Shown here piece by piece: positions 6,396-7,354 of a stretch of DNA of 7,354 nucleotides. The stretch lies in assembly GCA_937897665.1 (NCBI GenBank), contig CALCPB010000968.1, positions 1-7,354 of the forward strand, in the 5' to 3' direction. Under the pieces are notes generated by a model. The model was given only the letters and a program-made list of their open reading frames with translations. It searched no databases and was not told the origin of the DNA. The stretch is from an uncultured Halomicronema sp. (lineage in GTDB: Bacteria > Cyanobacteriota > Cyanobacteriia > Phormidesmidales > Phormidesmidaceae). The position numbers and the translations under genes are program-made. Position 1 is the first letter of the stretch, and each line of letters opens with the position of its first letter.

Positions 6396-6662
6396 ATGCC
6401 CGCCGCGCCGGAGGCGATTGTTGAACAACTCTCTGGCCTCATATCTTGGCATCTTACCCGCATCCAGACCAGCACAGTTTGGCCGCGACTTGCTCGCCAC
6501 GATGAGGAGCCCACTTGGTCGCCTTGGTTCAGAGACTCAGCATCGCCCCCAGCGGCCGCGAGTGGTGACTCGCTGACGGGGCGGCGTTTCTCTGGGGATG
6601 TGCACTGCGGGGCCGTTAGCGGCGCTCGCCTAGTCAGAAGACTCCAGAAATCCCTCTTCTAA
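6396..6662 (+). CDS. Possible small hypothetical protein (88 aa), low confidence
   Basis: I do not recognise this protein. The ATG at 6396 is preceded by GGGAGGT (6386-6392), the best match to the anti-Shine-Dalgarno sequence on this strand, with a spacing that is a little short (three bases). The product begins MPAAPEAIVEQLSGLISWH and has one weak hydrophobic patch (residues 7-20), several Trp and Arg residues and no known motif. Its last 33 bases overlap the 3' end of the DUF1400 gene on the other strand, and its frame runs through the 6544-6583 hairpin. Codon use looks less biased than in the flanking genes, and the region is also the likely 3' untranslated region of the DUF1400 gene, so it may be a chance frame. 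Confidence 0.25.
   Translation: MPAAPEAIVEQLSGLISWHLTRIQTSTVWPRLARHDEEPTWSPWFRDSASPPAAASGDSLTGRRFSGDVHCGAVSGARLVRRLQKSLF
6544..6583 (-). terminator. Two-tier hairpin downstream of the DUF1400 gene
   Basis: An inner stem GCGAGT/ACTCGC (6558-6563 with 6568-6573) closes the tetraloop GGTG, and an outer stem CGCCCC/GGGGCG (6544-6549 with 6578-6583) flanks it. It begins 47 bases after the TAG of the DUF1400 gene, so it probably ends that transcript. On the minus strand no T-run follows; on the plus strand the outer stem is followed by GCGTTTCTC, so the direction is uncertain. Confidence 0.4.
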
Positions 6663-7325
6663 GAACGCTTCCAGGACAGAGCTATCGGATTGAATTTGCT
6701 CAACAACCGGCCCAATTTTGTCAGTTTCCAGCACGATGGCATTAGTGGGAAACGCCTGCAAGATTTCTAACGCGCTGACCTGATTATCAGAGGCCGAAGC
6801 GACCACCGCATCGCGCAGATAGACCCAGCTGGGAGAAGATGACGAGTCAGTCATCTTGATTGTGGTGCCCAATAGCTGAAAAAAGCTCTCGCCCGCAAAG
6901 GTTTGACTGGCCTCACTCAAAAGTGAGCTGTCAACAGCGACTTCTGTGGTCAACGCCTCGATCGCGGTGGCTTCATCGACGTCAATGACGTTCAAAAAAG
7001 TTGCTAAGTTTTGCGAGGGCTGTCCCGTTTCGGAAAAGGCCGCCAAGTCACTAACTAGCAGGCTCCCAAACTGAAACCCTCGGTATGACAGCCGCACTTC
7101 TTCTAAAGCGCTGGCGTTAGAGAAGGGCAAAAAGACGCTGCCGACGCCTAGTATCAGGCCGCTGAGGGAGAGAACCGGATGCCGCCAGTATGGGCGCTGA
7201 CGGCGAGGGCGATCGCCCGTTGAATGATTGGCAAAAAGAGCGATCGAGGGATAACGCATCAGACAGTTCCAGAAAAATAATGTAGATCTCAAAACGGGGG
7301 TTGGGCTAAACTCAACAGACGGCAT
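6630..7325 (-). CDS. Secreted DUF1400 domain protein, no hydrolase domain
   Basis: DUF1400 is a cyanobacterial domain usually found before an alpha/beta hydrolase domain in exported proteins. From the chosen ATG at 7325 the product has 231 residues. A basic stretch (39-49, including PRRQRPYWRH) and hydrophobic run (50-69, VLSLSGLILGVGSVFLPF) form an export signal with likely cleavage after A73 (NASA then LEE). The DUF1400-like domain fills about 75-202: LEEVRLSYRGFQFG, DLAAFSETG (93-101), then a helical section ending SALEILQAFPT (184-194) and NAIVLETDKIG. Only about 30 acidic residues follow before the TAG, so no hydrolase domain exists here. Start choice: ATG 7325 has GGAG six bases upstream; TTG 7337 would add four residues; ATG 7259 (209 residues) gives a shorter, more typical signal peptide but has no clear ribosome binding site. 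The true start may be 7259. Function unknown. Confidence 0.8.
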   Translation of the reverse strand: MPSVEFSPTPVLRSTLFFWNCLMRYPSIALFANHSTGDRPRRQRPYWRHPVLSLSGLILGVGSVFLPFSNASALEEVRLSYRGFQFGSLLVSDLAAFSETGQPSQNLATFLNVIDVDEATAIEALTTEVAVDSSLLSEASQTFAGESFFQLLGTTIKMTDSSSSPSWVYLRDAVVASASDNQVSALEILQAFPTNAIVLETDKIGPVVEQIQSDSSVLEAFLEEGFLESSD

Positions 7326-7354
7326 ACTTGTCTCCAATGTGCCCAGGCTGATGG

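Larger units (their letters stand above)
6242..6629. other. Intergenic region with candidate promoter, hairpin and small ORF
   Basis: This 388-base gap between two minus-strand genes is long. It holds the strong ribosome binding site of the PsbP-like gene (6246-6254), a consensus TTGACA at 6318-6323 on the plus strand with no -10 at normal spacing, a 7-base inverted repeat (6343-6375), a possible plus-strand small gene from 6396, and a two-tier hairpin at 6544-6583. Each is described separately. Confidence 0.6.

Overview
The window is chromosomal DNA from a cyanobacterium. The clearest sign is the palindrome GCGATCGC (HIP1), which I count at least 14 times in 7.35 kb (for example 607-614, 613-620, 1484-1491, 1872-1879, 3823-3830, 5347-5354, 7209-7216), where well under one copy is expected by chance. 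The DUF1400 protein and the mechanosensitive-channel TM-repeat protein fit this. The style suggests a Leptolyngbya- or Synechococcus-like filamentous or related lineage, but I cannot name the species.

Layout, left to right. Plus strand: the 3' end of a TM-helix-repeat (mechanosensitive-channel-like) membrane protein (1-693) ending at a strong hairpin (717-755); a small unknown acidic, Trp-rich protein (966-1172); and a polyphosphate kinase 1 family gene (1508-3637). Minus strand: a beta-hydroxyacid dehydrogenase of the glyoxylate/succinic-semialdehyde reductase type (3738-4625); a class I glutamine amidotransferase (4830-5579) with its own terminator; a secreted PsbP/Mog1-fold protein (5630-6241); and a secreted DUF1400 protein (6630-7325) that runs to the right edge. 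ppk and the dehydrogenase converge at about 3640-3737. The PsbP-like gene and the amidotransferase are 50 bases apart and may be co-transcribed.

These look like ordinary core or housekeeping genes. I see no mobile element, CRISPR array, rRNA, tRNA or defence cassette, and no single pathway joins the genes. The feature most worth a second look is the polyphosphate kinase. It keeps the catalytic histidines and most nucleotide ligands but has Pro in place of a Mg-binding Arg and His-Thr-Asn in place of the usual His-Ala-Lys, so it may be a divergent paralog. Secondary points are a spaced inverted repeat over a possible promoter at 6343-6375, a two-tier hairpin at 6544-6583, a possible small plus-strand gene at 6396-6662, and short direct repeats upstream of the dehydrogenase.
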